64,000 nucleotides of DNA, taken from the NCBI GenBank assembly GCA_003415625.1, contig PYIU01000006.1, positions 806,001 through 870,000 of the forward strand, read 5' to 3'. This stretch comes from Aquanectria penicillioides. Its lineage: Eukaryota > Ascomycota > Sordariomycetes > Hypocreales > Nectriaceae. A program made the translations under genes and the position numbers. Shown here in pieces: positions 35,988 to 46,425 of the stretch; positions within the stretch are counted from its first letter, which is position 1, and every line of letters starts with the position of its first letter. The notes under the pieces were generated by a model. That model ran no database searches and was not told where the DNA came from. It saw only the letters and a list, made by a program, of their open reading frames with translations.

Positions 35988-36518
35988 AAAGCTTGGACGT
36001 GACGATGGCAAATCGCCAACAGAACCCTCAATCGATGGAGATGGGCATCAACTACCATCGGGGCGACCACTTTTCTCGGCTGCTTCGGTTGCCGGATGCG
36101 AAATGTCGTATTCTCTTGCAGCCAAGACGTGCCAATGTAGCATCTTCGTCCGAACTTCTGTAGGGTTCATCTTATCAATCTACACTTGTGCCTGCCAAGC
36201 CCGGCAGCCCCGTTTGAAACAAGGCGAGAGCATGAGGCGACGGGGTCGTGCTGACACTCCAGTACCCGCTTCTCATCAAGCTCAGGGCATGAAGCTCCAC
36301 CGTGATGCCATGCCAGGGACAATCCAAGGAAAACTGGGCAGATTTGTTGGGCCCCGTATTCTTGTATTAATGTCCGTCATGTCCCTCTCGTAGCTCGAGC
36401 TTTGACTGCTGCTTCAGCAACTTGCCCAGTGCCATTCCCTTTTACTTTGAAGCCCCGGGGCAAACTGTCATTCATTTTATTTCACTCTTAGACCTCAGGA
36501 AGGTTGATATTCGCCAAA

Positions 36519-38146
36519 ATGCGTGGTTTCGTCGTAGCCCAGCTCGTCACGGCGGCCCTTGCGGCTCGTCCCTTCATCAACGAGCCCGACACCGGTCTCG
36601 AGACTTACCTCTACAGCACCAACTACACCGATGGATCTCTCCCTCTGCTGAAGGACATGCGTGCTATCCCCGACTTCGACTGGGCTGCCCGCCAGGTCAT
36701 GACTGACCAGCAGTACTCCTTCTACCGCACCGCGGCCGCCGGTGAATGGGGTGAGTGTGCGGATTGGCTCATAGAGACAAGAAGACGTCTAACAACTCCT
36801 GTGTAACTAGCCTACCGCCACAACCTTGAGGTCTGGAAGAAGGCTAGGCTTCGCCCCCACCAGCTTGTTGGCGTTTCCGGCCTGAACGAGACCATGGGGT
36901 AAGGATTTCCCTATCGTAGCGGGTTGGTTTAATCAAACTAATCTTGTCCAGTGTCTCTATCCTTGGCTACAACTTCAGCGCTCCCATCTTCATCTCCCCT
37001 GCTGCCCGAGGTGCTTATGGTGACCCTGAGCGAGCCGAGCTCAACTTTGTTGATGCTTCCGCCAGCGAGGACATTCTCTATGTCGTAAGTGGGCCTTGAT
37101 TTAGCACACTGGTTTCTATTCTCACACATGCAAACCAGGCTGCCCTGTACGCCTCCAAGACCATCGAGGAGATTTCCGCCGCCAAGCACAACGACACCCC
37201 CAACGGCCCTCAGGTTGTGTTCCAGCAGGTAAGAATCAACCCCTGTGATATTTGAAGTGAGCCATGCTGACATGATTAAAGTTCTACACCAACAAGAACC
37301 TCTCTGTTACCTGGGACGTCATTGCCCGAGCTGAGAAGGCCAATGCCAAGGCCCTTGTCTGGACCATCGATGCCCCTTCGGACTCTACCCGTCACCGTGC
37401 TGCCCGCTACGACACCACCAACGCGTAAGCTGAACAAGAACGATTTGCAATATACTTTTAACTAACTTCATCATAGTAACGGTGTCACATCTGAGCTGAC
37501 CGTATGTGATAATTATTGATAGTTCCCGTGCTAGATTGCTAACATGATTCCAGTGGGACCTTTACGAGGAGATCCGTAACAGGACCAAGCTCCCCATCAT
37601 TCTCAAGGGTATCGCCACGGTTGAGGATGCCAAGACTGCTGTCGAGAAGGGTGTTGATGGCATCTGGCTCTCCAACCACGGCGGTCGCCAGGTTGACTTC
37701 TCTCCTTCCCCTCTTGAGATCGCCTACGAGATCCGCCGCAACGCCCCCGAGATCTACGACCAGACCGAGGTTCTCGCCGACAGCGGTGTCCGCTACGGTA
37801 CTGATGTCATCAAGCTGCTGGCCCTCGGTGTCAAGGCCGTCGGCATGGGTCGTCCGTAAGTCATCTAACCCAAGCCTACAATGGTTTTGAAAATCGCTGA
37901 CATGGCGCGAACCAGTTTCATGTACTCCAACATCTACGGCGTTGAGGGCCCCAAGAAGATGATCCAGATCATGAAGAGCGAGATTCTCCACGATGCTGCC
38001 CAGATCGGCATCAAGGACTTTCACAACATCTCCTCCAAGGTGGTGAGTAGCATTCCGTCGCTGTTAGAACAATATTGAAGCTGACCTTTACACAGCTCAA
38101 CACCCGGGCCCTTGAGCGCGATGTCTTCCTCCTCGAGGACAACTAA
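36519..38146 (+). CDS. Secreted-type FMN-dependent alpha-hydroxy acid oxidase (lactate oxidase-like)
   Basis: Nine exons: 36519-36750, 36811-36898, 36952-37084, 37139-37228, 37282-37424, 37477-37501, 37554-37855, 37916-38042, 38096-38146; 396 aa. Exon 6 is only 25 nt. All joints keep frame. The N-terminus MRGFVVAQLVTAALA looks like a signal peptide, and NYT and NLS sequons support secretion. The TIM-barrel FMN domain carries SAPIFISPAA, PIILKGI (FMN-contacting Lys), SNHGGRQVD (catalytic His and substrate Arg) and DSGVRYGTDVIKLLALG with GMGRPF (FMN phosphate). The family oxidises L-lactate, glycolate or similar 2-hydroxy acids, passing electrons to oxygen or a cytochrome. No cytochrome b5 domain is present, so it is not cytochrome b2. 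A lactate-type transporter lies 6.7 kb upstream. The exact substrate is not determined. Confidence 0.9.
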
Positions 38147-38361
38147 GAAGCTGAAATGACTTTGTAAATACCATGTATATGTTTCGTCTTCAATAGCGGA
38201 GAGACGACCATCTCCGAAGTAAATAGGCAAAAGACTGTCATATAAATAAAAAATAGTTTACATGGGATATTTGTGTACCTGAACCTTGGCATTTTCTGAT
38301 ATTCTCCTCCCTTTCTTGCCATTAAGGTTTCGTTCCGATACCAGGGGACCTGTGGCCCTTG

Positions 38362-38946
38362 CTAAATCTCTCCCTCCCTGACTAAACGCCTAAAAGTCTC
38401 GATGCTGGTCTCCACCGCCGTTTTGGCCACCTGCATCACGCGAAAATTAGCTTCGAGCAATAGGAACTTGAACACGATGAGATGTATTCCGCGCGCCAAA
38501 CAGTGCTGAATGGCGTACCTTCCAGTGGTTCTCCTCAAGTTGCTTTGCTTCTTCACTCCCTTCCGGGATATCCGGGTGCCGCCACTCGAACGAGTAGGTC
38601 AGGAGAAGCTCCCCTGCTTGCCCCTTGCTGATGATGTTGTATATGGTGCTTCCGTCCTCTTGGTGGAACACAATCAAGTTTGGGTCGTAGTGGTAGCAGA
38701 TTTCCTTGATGGGGGCCGGGTCTTCTTTGAGTTTGGAGTTGGACGCCAAGGCAATGATTCGGGTCACCTTGTCGCCACCATCAAACGACTCTCGGGACAG
38801 GACATCGCAGTCGATGATGGCGGGGACGAATTCCTGGGGTCTGATTGCCTTGACCTTCAGACCAGCCCAGACCTGTTCGTGGGTAAGAATCGAGGGGGCT
38901 CCCGGGGGTTGATTGGGGCAGTGTAGGCGAGATTCAGGACCACCAT
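38362..38946 (-). CDS. DUF1857 (SRPBCC-fold) protein with one apparent frameshift
   Basis: Minus exons 38946-38519 and 38430-38362, about 165 aa. It starts MVVLNLAYTAPIN, then the frame shifts by one base within CCCCC (about 38906-38910 on the plus strand as GGGGG) and continues PPGAPSILTHEQVWAGLKVK. Adding one C gives INPPGAPSILT with no break. The intron (GTACGC donor, GCTAAT, GCAG) joins EENHWK to VAKTAVETSIETFRRLV. DUF1857 proteins are small fungal members of the SRPBCC/START-like fold, which bind hydrophobic ligands or act in polyketide-like steps; no activity is established here. The break is either a sequencing error or a fresh mutation, since the rest is intact. Confidence 0.8.
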
Positions 38947-39374
38947 TGTTCCGACTGTTATGGGTTCGTGGTTCAGTTGGGAGATCAAGCGTCTGTTGGG
39001 CTATCAGGCAACGAAGGATTTGAAACGATCCTCTGTCCCGTCGTGGTTCCACATTTATGAGGCTAAGAAAACCCCGCAGCAGGGCTCCGGTACGGCAGGA
39101 TCGTGCAATCAAGAGAAAAGAATCCTGCGATTAAGTAATGAAAAAGCCATTAATGCAAACTGGCCAGTTATAGCACCAAATCCGTCTTTCGGTTGCGACA
39201 ACCAGAGCTACACAAATTAAGGTTTGGGGGAGACGGATATTAGACGGCAGAGCGACTGCGGTAAATCCACCATCAGCTACCGCCCCACAACCCTTGAGAG
39301 CGCCATTTCATAGGCACAGTGAAACGTAATCCATCAATAGATTGCGGAGTTCATTAATTGGTATTATCTATCAA
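38947..39374. other. Spacer between two minus-strand genes
   Basis: About 430 bp. It should contain the promoter of the DUF1857 gene and the 3' UTR of the aminotransferase gene. No gene seen. Confidence 0.5.
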
Positions 39375-40688
39375 CTATCGCTCCCGAATCGATGTAACAA
39401 TAGTCTGTTGGTCAAGTGCTGACATGATCCTCTGAAGCCCCTCCTCAAGATAGGCGTCAGGATGAGAAAACACAATTCTAAACCATCCAGGCTTCTCCGA
39501 TCCAAAATCCTTCCCAGATGCAAGGAATATCTTCTTTGCCATTAATGCATCAGTGATCAGCTGAGTAACATCCTGGTCTTCGGAAACTTGATGGCGAGCC
39601 TTGTAGGCTTTTCCAAGATCAACCCAAAGGAAGAAGGCCGCGTTGACGCCGGGGGCATATGTGATGTCATTCTTCTTAGCCCAAGCCACCGCTCTCTTGT
39701 ACTGTTCGGACAATAGCTTGCGGTTTTCCATCATGTATGAATCTACCCATTTATCATCTCCGAGCACGTTGGCTGTAACATGGTCTGAAATGGATGACAT
39801 TGAACTGTACAGACCCACGGCAACAAGAGAATTGTGTAGAGAGGGGTTGGACTGTGAAATAATTGTTCCGACTCGAATTCCGTTGGCTCCAAAGTCCTTG
39901 GACATGCCCCAGAGCACGTGAACTCGCGAGGGGTCGATAATGCCCTTGGGGTCGATTGTCAGAGCAGATTCGAAAGGAACTGGCGGAGGATGCGTGTCAA
40001 CGGTGTTAGAGAAGACCGAGAGGGCGTAAATCTCGTCGCTAATGAAGTGAATTTGATGTTTCTCGCAGAGCTCCATCAGGCGGATCAGGATGTTGCGAGA
40101 ATAGCAACGACCTAGGGGATTGTGCGGGTGGCTAATGATGAGACCAGCAACCTTTTGTCCCTTGGCCTGAGATTCGAGAAGAACCTTCTCATACTTTTGA
40201 ACAGCATCGTCGCCCAGCGGATCGACTTCTCCGAAAGGAACAGGAAGAAGCTTAGCTCCGAACCTGCAGGTGAGATCTGGAACAAAGGTGCCATAGTAGG
40301 GCTGTCCAAGGAGAAATCCATCACCAGGGTTTGCCAACGCCCATGAAAGATGCTCGATCGCTGCGCTGCAGCCGTTGGTCATGGTAAGGTGATCAGGCTC
40401 AATTTCCCTCACGGGCTTGAGGTGCTTGGTAAGAAAGCGGGAGACAGTGGCCTTGATGCGTTTGGTGCCCGTGGTGCCATCCCCATATGTGAATGCCAGA
40501 TTCTCAAGAGCCATGTTCTTGTGAATGTGTTCCGCGAGAGTATTGTGCATGAGAGTGTTCTCGGCTACGCCGAGACTTACGATTCCCTCAGGGTTTGACT
40601 CGGGATCCCAGAGGTTCGGGACGACCTCCCAGATCAGGAGGCCCTTGGTGGACTGTTCCGCCTCTTGGGCGCGAGCTGAGAGGGACAT
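39375..40688 (-). CDS. ACC-synthase-like class I/II aminotransferase (PLP enzyme)
   Basis: Single exon, 437 aa. The ATG at 40688 is used because the frame upstream has only a TTG. Motifs: LGVAENTLM at the start of the fold, YGDGTTGTKRIKATVSRFL, MTNGCSAAIEHLSWAL, PYYGTF (cofactor-stacking aromatic), ISHPHNPLGRCYS (aspartate-aminotransferase-like NP), ISDEIYALSVF (Asp and Tyr to PLP) and WGMSKDFGANGIRVG with PLP Lys264. The arrangement is that of 1-aminocyclopropane-1-carboxylate synthase-like proteins of fungi. Fungal members range from true ACC synthases to C-S lyases of thiol metabolism such as GliI. Without neighbours of a gliotoxin-type cluster, the substrate is unknown. Confidence 0.88.
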   Translation of the reverse strand: MSLSARAQEAEQSTKGLLIWEVVPNLWDPESNPEGIVSLGVAENTLMHNTLAEHIHKNMALENLAFTYGDGTTGTKRIKATVSRFLTKHLKPVREIEPDHLTMTNGCSAAIEHLSWALANPGDGFLLGQPYYGTFVPDLTCRFGAKLLPVPFGEVDPLGDDAVQKYEKVLLESQAKGQKVAGLIISHPHNPLGRCYSRNILIRLMELCEKHQIHFISDEIYALSVFSNTVDTHPPPVPFESALTIDPKGIIDPSRVHVLWGMSKDFGANGIRVGTIISQSNPSLHNSLVAVGLYSSMSSISDHVTANVLGDDKWVDSYMMENRKLLSEQYKRAVAWAKKNDITYAPGVNAAFFLWVDLGKAYKARHQVSEDQDVTQLITDALMAKKIFLASGKDFGSEKPGWFRIVFSHPDAYLEEGLQRIMSALDQQTIVTSIRER

Positions 40689-41568
40689 GACTTGTAGGTT
40701 TGCTTTCAACAGATACGGAGAACTGGGTGACTAACTTGGATGGTTAGAGGCGGCACTGCGGAACCATATTTATGGGTTTAGAGGTTTGCTTCGGCTGGTC
40801 GCAGCGACATCCGCTCTAACCAATCAGTGACGGCGATAGCCTTCACCCTAGCCCAATCACAAGCTTCACGGCGCCCAGTTTTTAGTGTGGATCAATGGGC
40901 CCTCGGAAGACTGATCTGGGTGCGCCCTTTTGTCTGTCACGCCCTTTGGCGACCTCGTTGGCGTGTTGATTCCGGATCCATTCGCATACATGTATCAGTA
41001 CATCATGGAAGCATGAGAGTGAGAATGCCAAAGAGCCTCATTGGCGGGTCAAAGCTCTAAATTTTACCATGTATAAGACAACTCCTTGCTTTTTTTTTAT
41101 TCTTCTTTGCTATTGGAAGAAGCACGAAAACTAAGTTGAAAAAGAACTGGAACAGGATGGAACATGAGAACGATGGATTGAGAGCACAGTAGGCATTCCG
41201 TCAAGACAGTGGTTGAGGTAGTTTATCATAATGCGACGGGCCGGCCTACTCTCATTATGAGTATTGAAGAGGAATCCTGGAGTCCTCGAGAGTAATAAAC
41301 CGCTAAGAGTCTACTTACGATCTCAAAAGAAACCAATAATACCTTTTTTACATCCTTTAGCGATGCATTCGATTTATGAAGTGTAGGGGAACTGTATCAA
41401 GTTCATGAGCTGCGAATTGTCTGTCATAAATACTCTGCGCTCACACGCATCCGCCAAGGCTAAGTTTCATTTACAATTAACATGAGACTTTTTATAATGC
41501 TTCCATTTGCCTATTTATTCTTGTATTAGAAAAGCCCTTCCTTGGGCTACCGTTTCCCTCCTTTGAAA
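40689..41568. other. Promoter side of the aminotransferase, AT-rich
   Basis: No supported gene. It includes the promoter region of the minus-strand aminotransferase and AT-rich spacer. Confidence 0.45.
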
Positions 41569-41879
41569 ATGGTTGGCGAAGACATTGAAGAAATCGAAAG
41601 CATCGGTACTTCGATATCGCATTCAACTGTGGAAGTGTATCTATACATTCATGATCAAAAGTTCAACCTCTCAAATCCCAGACTAGTTGAACTAAAGGTA
41701 AGAGAAATCGAATTATTCGGGGTCTTTCGGGTCGCTCCCGGAGAAATCACATAAACCACCCGATGAAGGCTAACCAGACCTGGAAACTTCAAAGAACACG
41801 ACAAGAGTTCGAGAACTACCTTAAAATGACCACTGCAGGGATAGCTTTACCTCCTGTGGGCCAATCGAGCTTGGCTTAA
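41569..41879 (+). CDS. Possible small spliced gene, 76 aa
   Basis: Exons 41569-41697 and 41778-41879 would code MVGEDIEEIESIGTSISHST to VELK, then TWKLQRTRQEFENYLKM to SSLA and stop. The intron has a GTAAGA donor and CAG acceptor, but the GCTAAC just before the CAG is too close to serve as the branch site. No domain is recognised. It could be chance. Confidence 0.22.
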
Positions 41880-42563
41880 TTTTATCCGAAGATTCTTATT
41901 CTCAATTTAAGGGCTCCAAACTCGACTCACAGAAGGAATGGTGTACTGTGTGGAGACAACGAGTGTAGCGGGCGGACTCTCGCCTCAAACTCAGATGGCG
42001 TCTTTGGTATTGATCAACTGGGTCATGATTTTGACATCTGTTTCACATGAAAATATGTGATAAAGTGAATTGAACCTTGTATCTTCATCTCGATGCCTTT
42101 TCACACATTTTCGCACAGATTTCCGGCCCCTCGCCCGAGAACCCACCTACCGGACAGCAATCGCAGGGGACCTCACCGTAGAGCCACATGAGAGAACATC
42201 ATCGGATCATTTTCGGCCCGTTGCTCTAGCCGTCACCAAGCCCCGAACGCGCCGCATTTGCAGTTCCAAAAGATCGAGCGGCACCTCGTGAATCATTGGG
42301 GCAGAGGGCACATATCCTATTGGAAGGGAAATGTTGCCATGTCCGGCGAAGCTAGACATTTATAGTTTAGGACCACCTTTGGTTCGCTCGGCCGTAACCC
42401 GGACACTCACGGCTGGACCTGCCTTGCGAGATGCTGCGTCTCCACTGCGTCACGTCTTGGGGATTTAAAAAGAGATTCAATGATCGCCTTTTGAGAGATT
42501 GAAGATCCGAATCATAACACAACCCTAAGATTCAAAGCATCATTTTTTTTTTCCGTCGAAAAA
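41880..42563. other. Promoter region of the UPF0303 gene
   Basis: No gene seen in 680 bp. The last 80 bp (AGATTCAAAGCATCATTTTTTTTTTCC) looks like a leader into the ATG at 42564. Confidence 0.45.
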
Positions 42564-43218
42564 ATGACCCAATCATCTCTCGCACGCCAGACCTCTGCTG
42601 CCACTGCGCTGGCCAAGGTGCAGGAGGCGATCCAGAACCCGGGAGCGCCGGTGCCGATCCCGCACCCCTCATCTGATGTAAGCGCAGACTCGACAGCTTT
42701 TACCCCTGACCGACGTCATTGTTGACCACACTTTCGAAATGTAGGTCAACGAACTTAAGATTGATGGGGATTCATTCACGTTGGAATCGTTCAATACGGA
42801 AGATGCCTTCGTGCTGGGCAACCTGCTCTACGCCCGGCTCCTACCCTACGCCAATGAGCAGCCCGCCGTTATCTCCATTGCTCTCGCGAACAGCTCCCAG
42901 GTCCTGTTCCAAACCGTGACTGGTCCTGGTACGGTCCCTGACAACGAGCGCTGGGTGCAACGAAAGAGAAACGCGGTTATCCGATTCGGGTTCAGCTCAT
43001 GGTATTTGCACTGTCGCTTCGGCGGTGACGAGGGGCAATTTGCTTCTAAATTCTCCATCGGGCCCGAGCAGAAGGGCGATTATGCGATCCACGGTGGCGC
43101 GGTCCCCATACGCGTCAAGGGGGTTGAGGGAATTGTGGCCACGGTAATTGTGAGTGGATTGAAGCAGCAGGAGGACCACGGTGTGATTGTGGATGTTCTT
43201 AAGGCGAACTGGAAATAG
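42564..43218 (+). CDS. UPF0303/DUF336-like protein (YBR137W-type)
   Basis: Two exons, 42564-42677 and 42745-43218, 195 aa; intron GTAAGC to GTAG. The body FNTEDAFVLGNLLYARLLPY, ISIALANSSQVLFQTVTGPG and the ending GLKQQEDHGVIVDVL match the UPF0303 family, which shares the HbpS/DUF336 haem-degrading-like fold with bacterial proteins. In yeast the relative YBR137W is a cytosolic protein with Get-pathway links; the biochemical role is not settled. Length is as expected for the family (about 160-180 aa) plus a short N-terminal extension. Confidence 0.85.
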
Positions 43219-43274
43219 GTCGGGTAATTGACCTAGCTTATATATATATGCTTGACGATTCTCCTCATCGACTC

Positions 43275-43299
43275 TTTTTTTTTTTTTTTTTTTTTTTTT
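43275..43299. repeat. 25-base T homopolymer
   Basis: T run just after the UPF0303 gene, in its likely 3' UTR. Confidence 0.85.
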
Positions 43300-43604
43300 G
43301 GAGATTTTTAGAATAAACTCCCCTGCTGGGCGGCGTGGATGAACTCGCATTGCCGGTCATGCATGGCGGCGGCCGTGGGAATCGTTTCCCAAATGGGAAT
43401 AATGCGCCGTCGAAGCCGGGATGATTAATGATGATAAATATACACCTAAGCGAGTAACAACGTGAAAGTTATGCAACAAAACCAGCCGATTGCGTTAACG
43501 GTTATCTGATCTGCATTTGCCCAAGCTCAGCCCCAGGCGCTGCACCAAGACGCAAAGAGTGGTACCATGCTCATCAGCCAGCATCACTCACTCACACGAC
43601 AACG

Positions 43605-45937
43605 ATGAATCCGACCAAGTGGCGGATCTCAAAGGCCTGCCAAGAATGTCGCGTCAAAAAGATCAAGTGCAATGGCCAGACGCCCTGCGAGAGCTGCAGG
43701 TTTCGCGGCCTCAATTGTGTTTATCGCGAAAAGGCTCGCAATCGGATGCGCAAGACCAAGCCTCGAATGGCGGCTTATGAGACCATCATGTCCCAGGAAC
43801 CTCAGGAATCGCCGTCGCTTGAGCCCTCTGAGGCTGGCTCACCTGTCGCCCCTACACCGAACCCCGAAACCGCCGACACTGTCGCACAGGCGGGCTCCAA
43901 CATCGGCAGCGAGCGTAGCATCAACAACACCAGCGTCGCCGCCACTCACCGCGCCTCACCTTCATGTCTTCTCCAACTGTACTATGGACCCTCCTCTAAT
44001 TTTGCACTTCTCAACTCAATCTACCACCAAATTGAAGGCACGCGACCAAAGTCCCCTCCCCGCGAAGGGGTTGAGGAAGTTGGTCCTGGCTTGGATCTCT
44101 TCAGTCACCGACGTCTGTTCTTTGGGGATTTGGCAGACAACCAGCGCCCATCAACCCTCTCCGAGGACTATTCGGCCATGCTATTGAATCCAGAAACGGC
44201 CAAACGTCTACTTGAAAGATATCTCTTGACTTACTGGCATGGGCTGCCCGTCTTCTCCAAGGATACGTATCGCCGTCGTCTCGACAGCTTGTTTCAACCA
44301 CCCGGCATATTCGACTTCGACTCATCAGAAACCATCATCATCATGCTAGCTATGGCGCTGGGGGCTTCAATGACTGGAGAGGAAGCGATTGCAGAGTTTC
44401 TGTTTCAAAAGGCAAAACAAGGTGCTGCTAAGCTGGACGAAGTTGTGAACATGCAAGTGGTCCAAATTCACTTGATGATGATAAGTTTAACAATCCCATT
44501 GGTAAATCGCCACCAACTAACATAACCTTACGGTCACTATCAGTCCGAGAGGGCAAAGCCAAACTCTTCATTTCTTCATATTGGAAGCGCAGTCAGAAAG
44601 GCCGTAGCAGCTGGTTTACATAAAGGTGTCTGTGATCGCGCTGGTCAACCCTTCGATGATGTCGAACAGAGGAGGATATTGTTTTGGAGTCTGTATTTTT
44701 GGGAGACGTGCGTTGAAAATTCACTTTCGGAAACCATAAATCACCGCTGACCGTTGATCGTAGCTGGAACTGCTTCGTTGTTGGTCGCCCGAGTTCCATT
44801 CCGGATCCAGGATCGACCATTCCGGTTCCCAGTAACCAGAAATTGCTTATCTCGCTCGTCACACTGTCTCGGATCATGTCTAAATGTGTCAAACTCATTT
44901 ATGGTCCACGACATGACTCACTCTTGCCGGTTTGGAATGCTGCGATAGAAATTCGTCGCGAATTGCACAGGTTTGCAGAGAAACAGTCCAAAGACATGAA
45001 ATTCGGCCTTGTCGGAGATGCAAGCACCGGAGAACTTGGAGTTTGCCAAGCCATGGTGTCCACCAGTAAGTGAAAGTTAAGCTGCCTAGATCGCTCAGCC
45101 TGCTAAAGTTTGGTAGTGTATCATCACACTCTATTGTTGACGTTCAGACCATTTCTGATTTTGCGCGCAAAATTGAAGCAAGATAACTCATCATCCAGCG
45201 ACAGTGGCCCGGAGAATAATCACACTCCTCCGCCTTGGCTAGACGCTGCTTGTGAGTATTGCTTAGAAGCTGCGAGAAATTCCATTGGTTTCTTGACTGG
45301 GTCTTGCGCCACCAATGCATTGTGCCATGTAAGTGAGAGATAACATCACGAGCGGCCCAGCCCACTTGTAACCAAGCACCGTCTTAACCATGTTTAGGAT
45401 ATAAAATACCATGGCTTTTTTATCGAGGGCGCATGCTATGCTCTGGCCTTTGACATGCTTCAAGAGAAGAAGTCTGCTCATCGTAACCTTCCCTGGATAC
45501 ACTCTGGGTTAAGATGTCTCCGCTCCATGATTACAAAAAGCCGGGGCAGCACCGGACAGCTGCCTACCACGACTGCGGCAATCGAGCAGATGGTCCGGTC
45601 AGTATTTCCAGACTTGGAACTCGGAGATAAGGTGGAGACGGAAGCACGGCAATCAGAGCCCCAACAAAGTATTCACTCAGCAATGCCGGGTCCCTCGTCC
45701 ATAATCCCAGCTAGCGGGATCGGTGAGACTCCGGCATTCACGTATCCATCCATGCCATTTGGTTTCGACATTACGGGTGGGATGAACAATACTTCACCGT
45801 CTTCGGGCATGCGCTCCGACGACCAAATCGATTTCACTGCGGCCGACGTCGGCTGGGACATTGATTTCGGAACTATGGATATGGAGGCATTTCTGTCTCT
45901 CGACGCAAGTCAGTCCTTCAACAACTTTGCAACTTGA
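43605..45937 (+). CDS. Zn2Cys6 fungal transcription factor
   Basis: Five exons: 43605-44501, 44544-44707, 44764-45065, 45117-45328, 45398-45937; 704 aa. The DNA-binding cluster is C12-x2-C15-x6-C22-x5-C28-x2-C31-x6-C38 (KACQECRVKKIKCNGQTPC), followed by a basic linker. The middle region (LLERYLLTYWHGLPVFSKDT, QRRILFWSLYFWETWNCFVVGRPSSI) is the fungal-specific transcription factor domain. The C-terminus is acidic and Met/Ser-rich (FGFDITGGMNN, DVGWDIDFGTMDM), a plausible activation region. Zn2Cys6 proteins bind CGG-type half sites as dimers. The gene ends 489 bp before a PDR transporter transcribed in the same direction, making it a candidate regulator of that gene and the FMO beyond. Intron 1 is only 42 nt. 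Confidence 0.9.
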
Positions 45938-46213
45938 AAACGTGGAAGCAAGGGGAAGGTCTAAGCTCTTGGGAACCATCCCTTCGAAAAGTCGGAGCGG
46001 GTCCTGCTTATTTGCATCGAAATGTTCCGGAGTTCGGACAGTGTTCAGCTTTAATAATGACGTTGAGGACCCGCATGGAGGATTTGTCAGGATTATTACG
46101 GATGTGCGAGGACTTGATTTCTGCACTTACGCGTAGCATGATTCGTTGGGGCTGGTAAATTCCTATCTTTGTGGATGGGTCGTGGCTTGGTGGAAATACG
46201 GTTCTGTAGATGG

Positions 46214-46223
46214 CGGATATCCG
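46214..46223. promoter_or_regulatory. CGG-N4-CCG palindrome upstream of the ABC gene
   Basis: CGGATATCCG is a perfect palindrome 203 bp before the ABC transporter start, and CCG-N5-CGG occurs at 46027-46037. Zn2Cys6 dimers bind paired CGG half sites, so these are candidate operators for the adjacent regulator. Spacing preference of this protein is unknown, and such short patterns occur by chance. Confidence 0.3.
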
Positions 46224-46425
46224 GTATTACGGATGTACATGAACGATGTTCGGACTTGTTGCCGGACTAACATAATCATATATTATACCTTGAGAAGCTG
46301 TAGATGAAATGGAATTGATGACAATAAAATCAATCAAGCCAGCTTCTTACCTACTGCAGCTGTTGTAGCGAGAGGAGAGACTTGCGCCTTAAGGACAAAT
46401 CTCCTTGAGCGCAACACCGGCAGGT

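Larger units (their letters stand above)
29772..36518. other. 6.7 kb gene-free region between JEN1-like and FMN oxidase genes
   Basis: No gene supported on either strand. It begins with the JEN1 promoter and contains a TC microsatellite (30167-30189), a GGGA tract (about 30256-30272), a CA microsatellite (31385-31431), a 15-C run (32773-32787) and a GCAAA tandem repeat (35962-35987). Many 60-160 aa frames occur but they overlap in several frames, start with non-ATG codons and show no domain. The last few hundred bases are probably the promoter of the gene at 36519. The length is unusual beside the rest of the window; it could hide noncoding RNA or eroded elements that I cannot identify. Confidence 0.5.
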
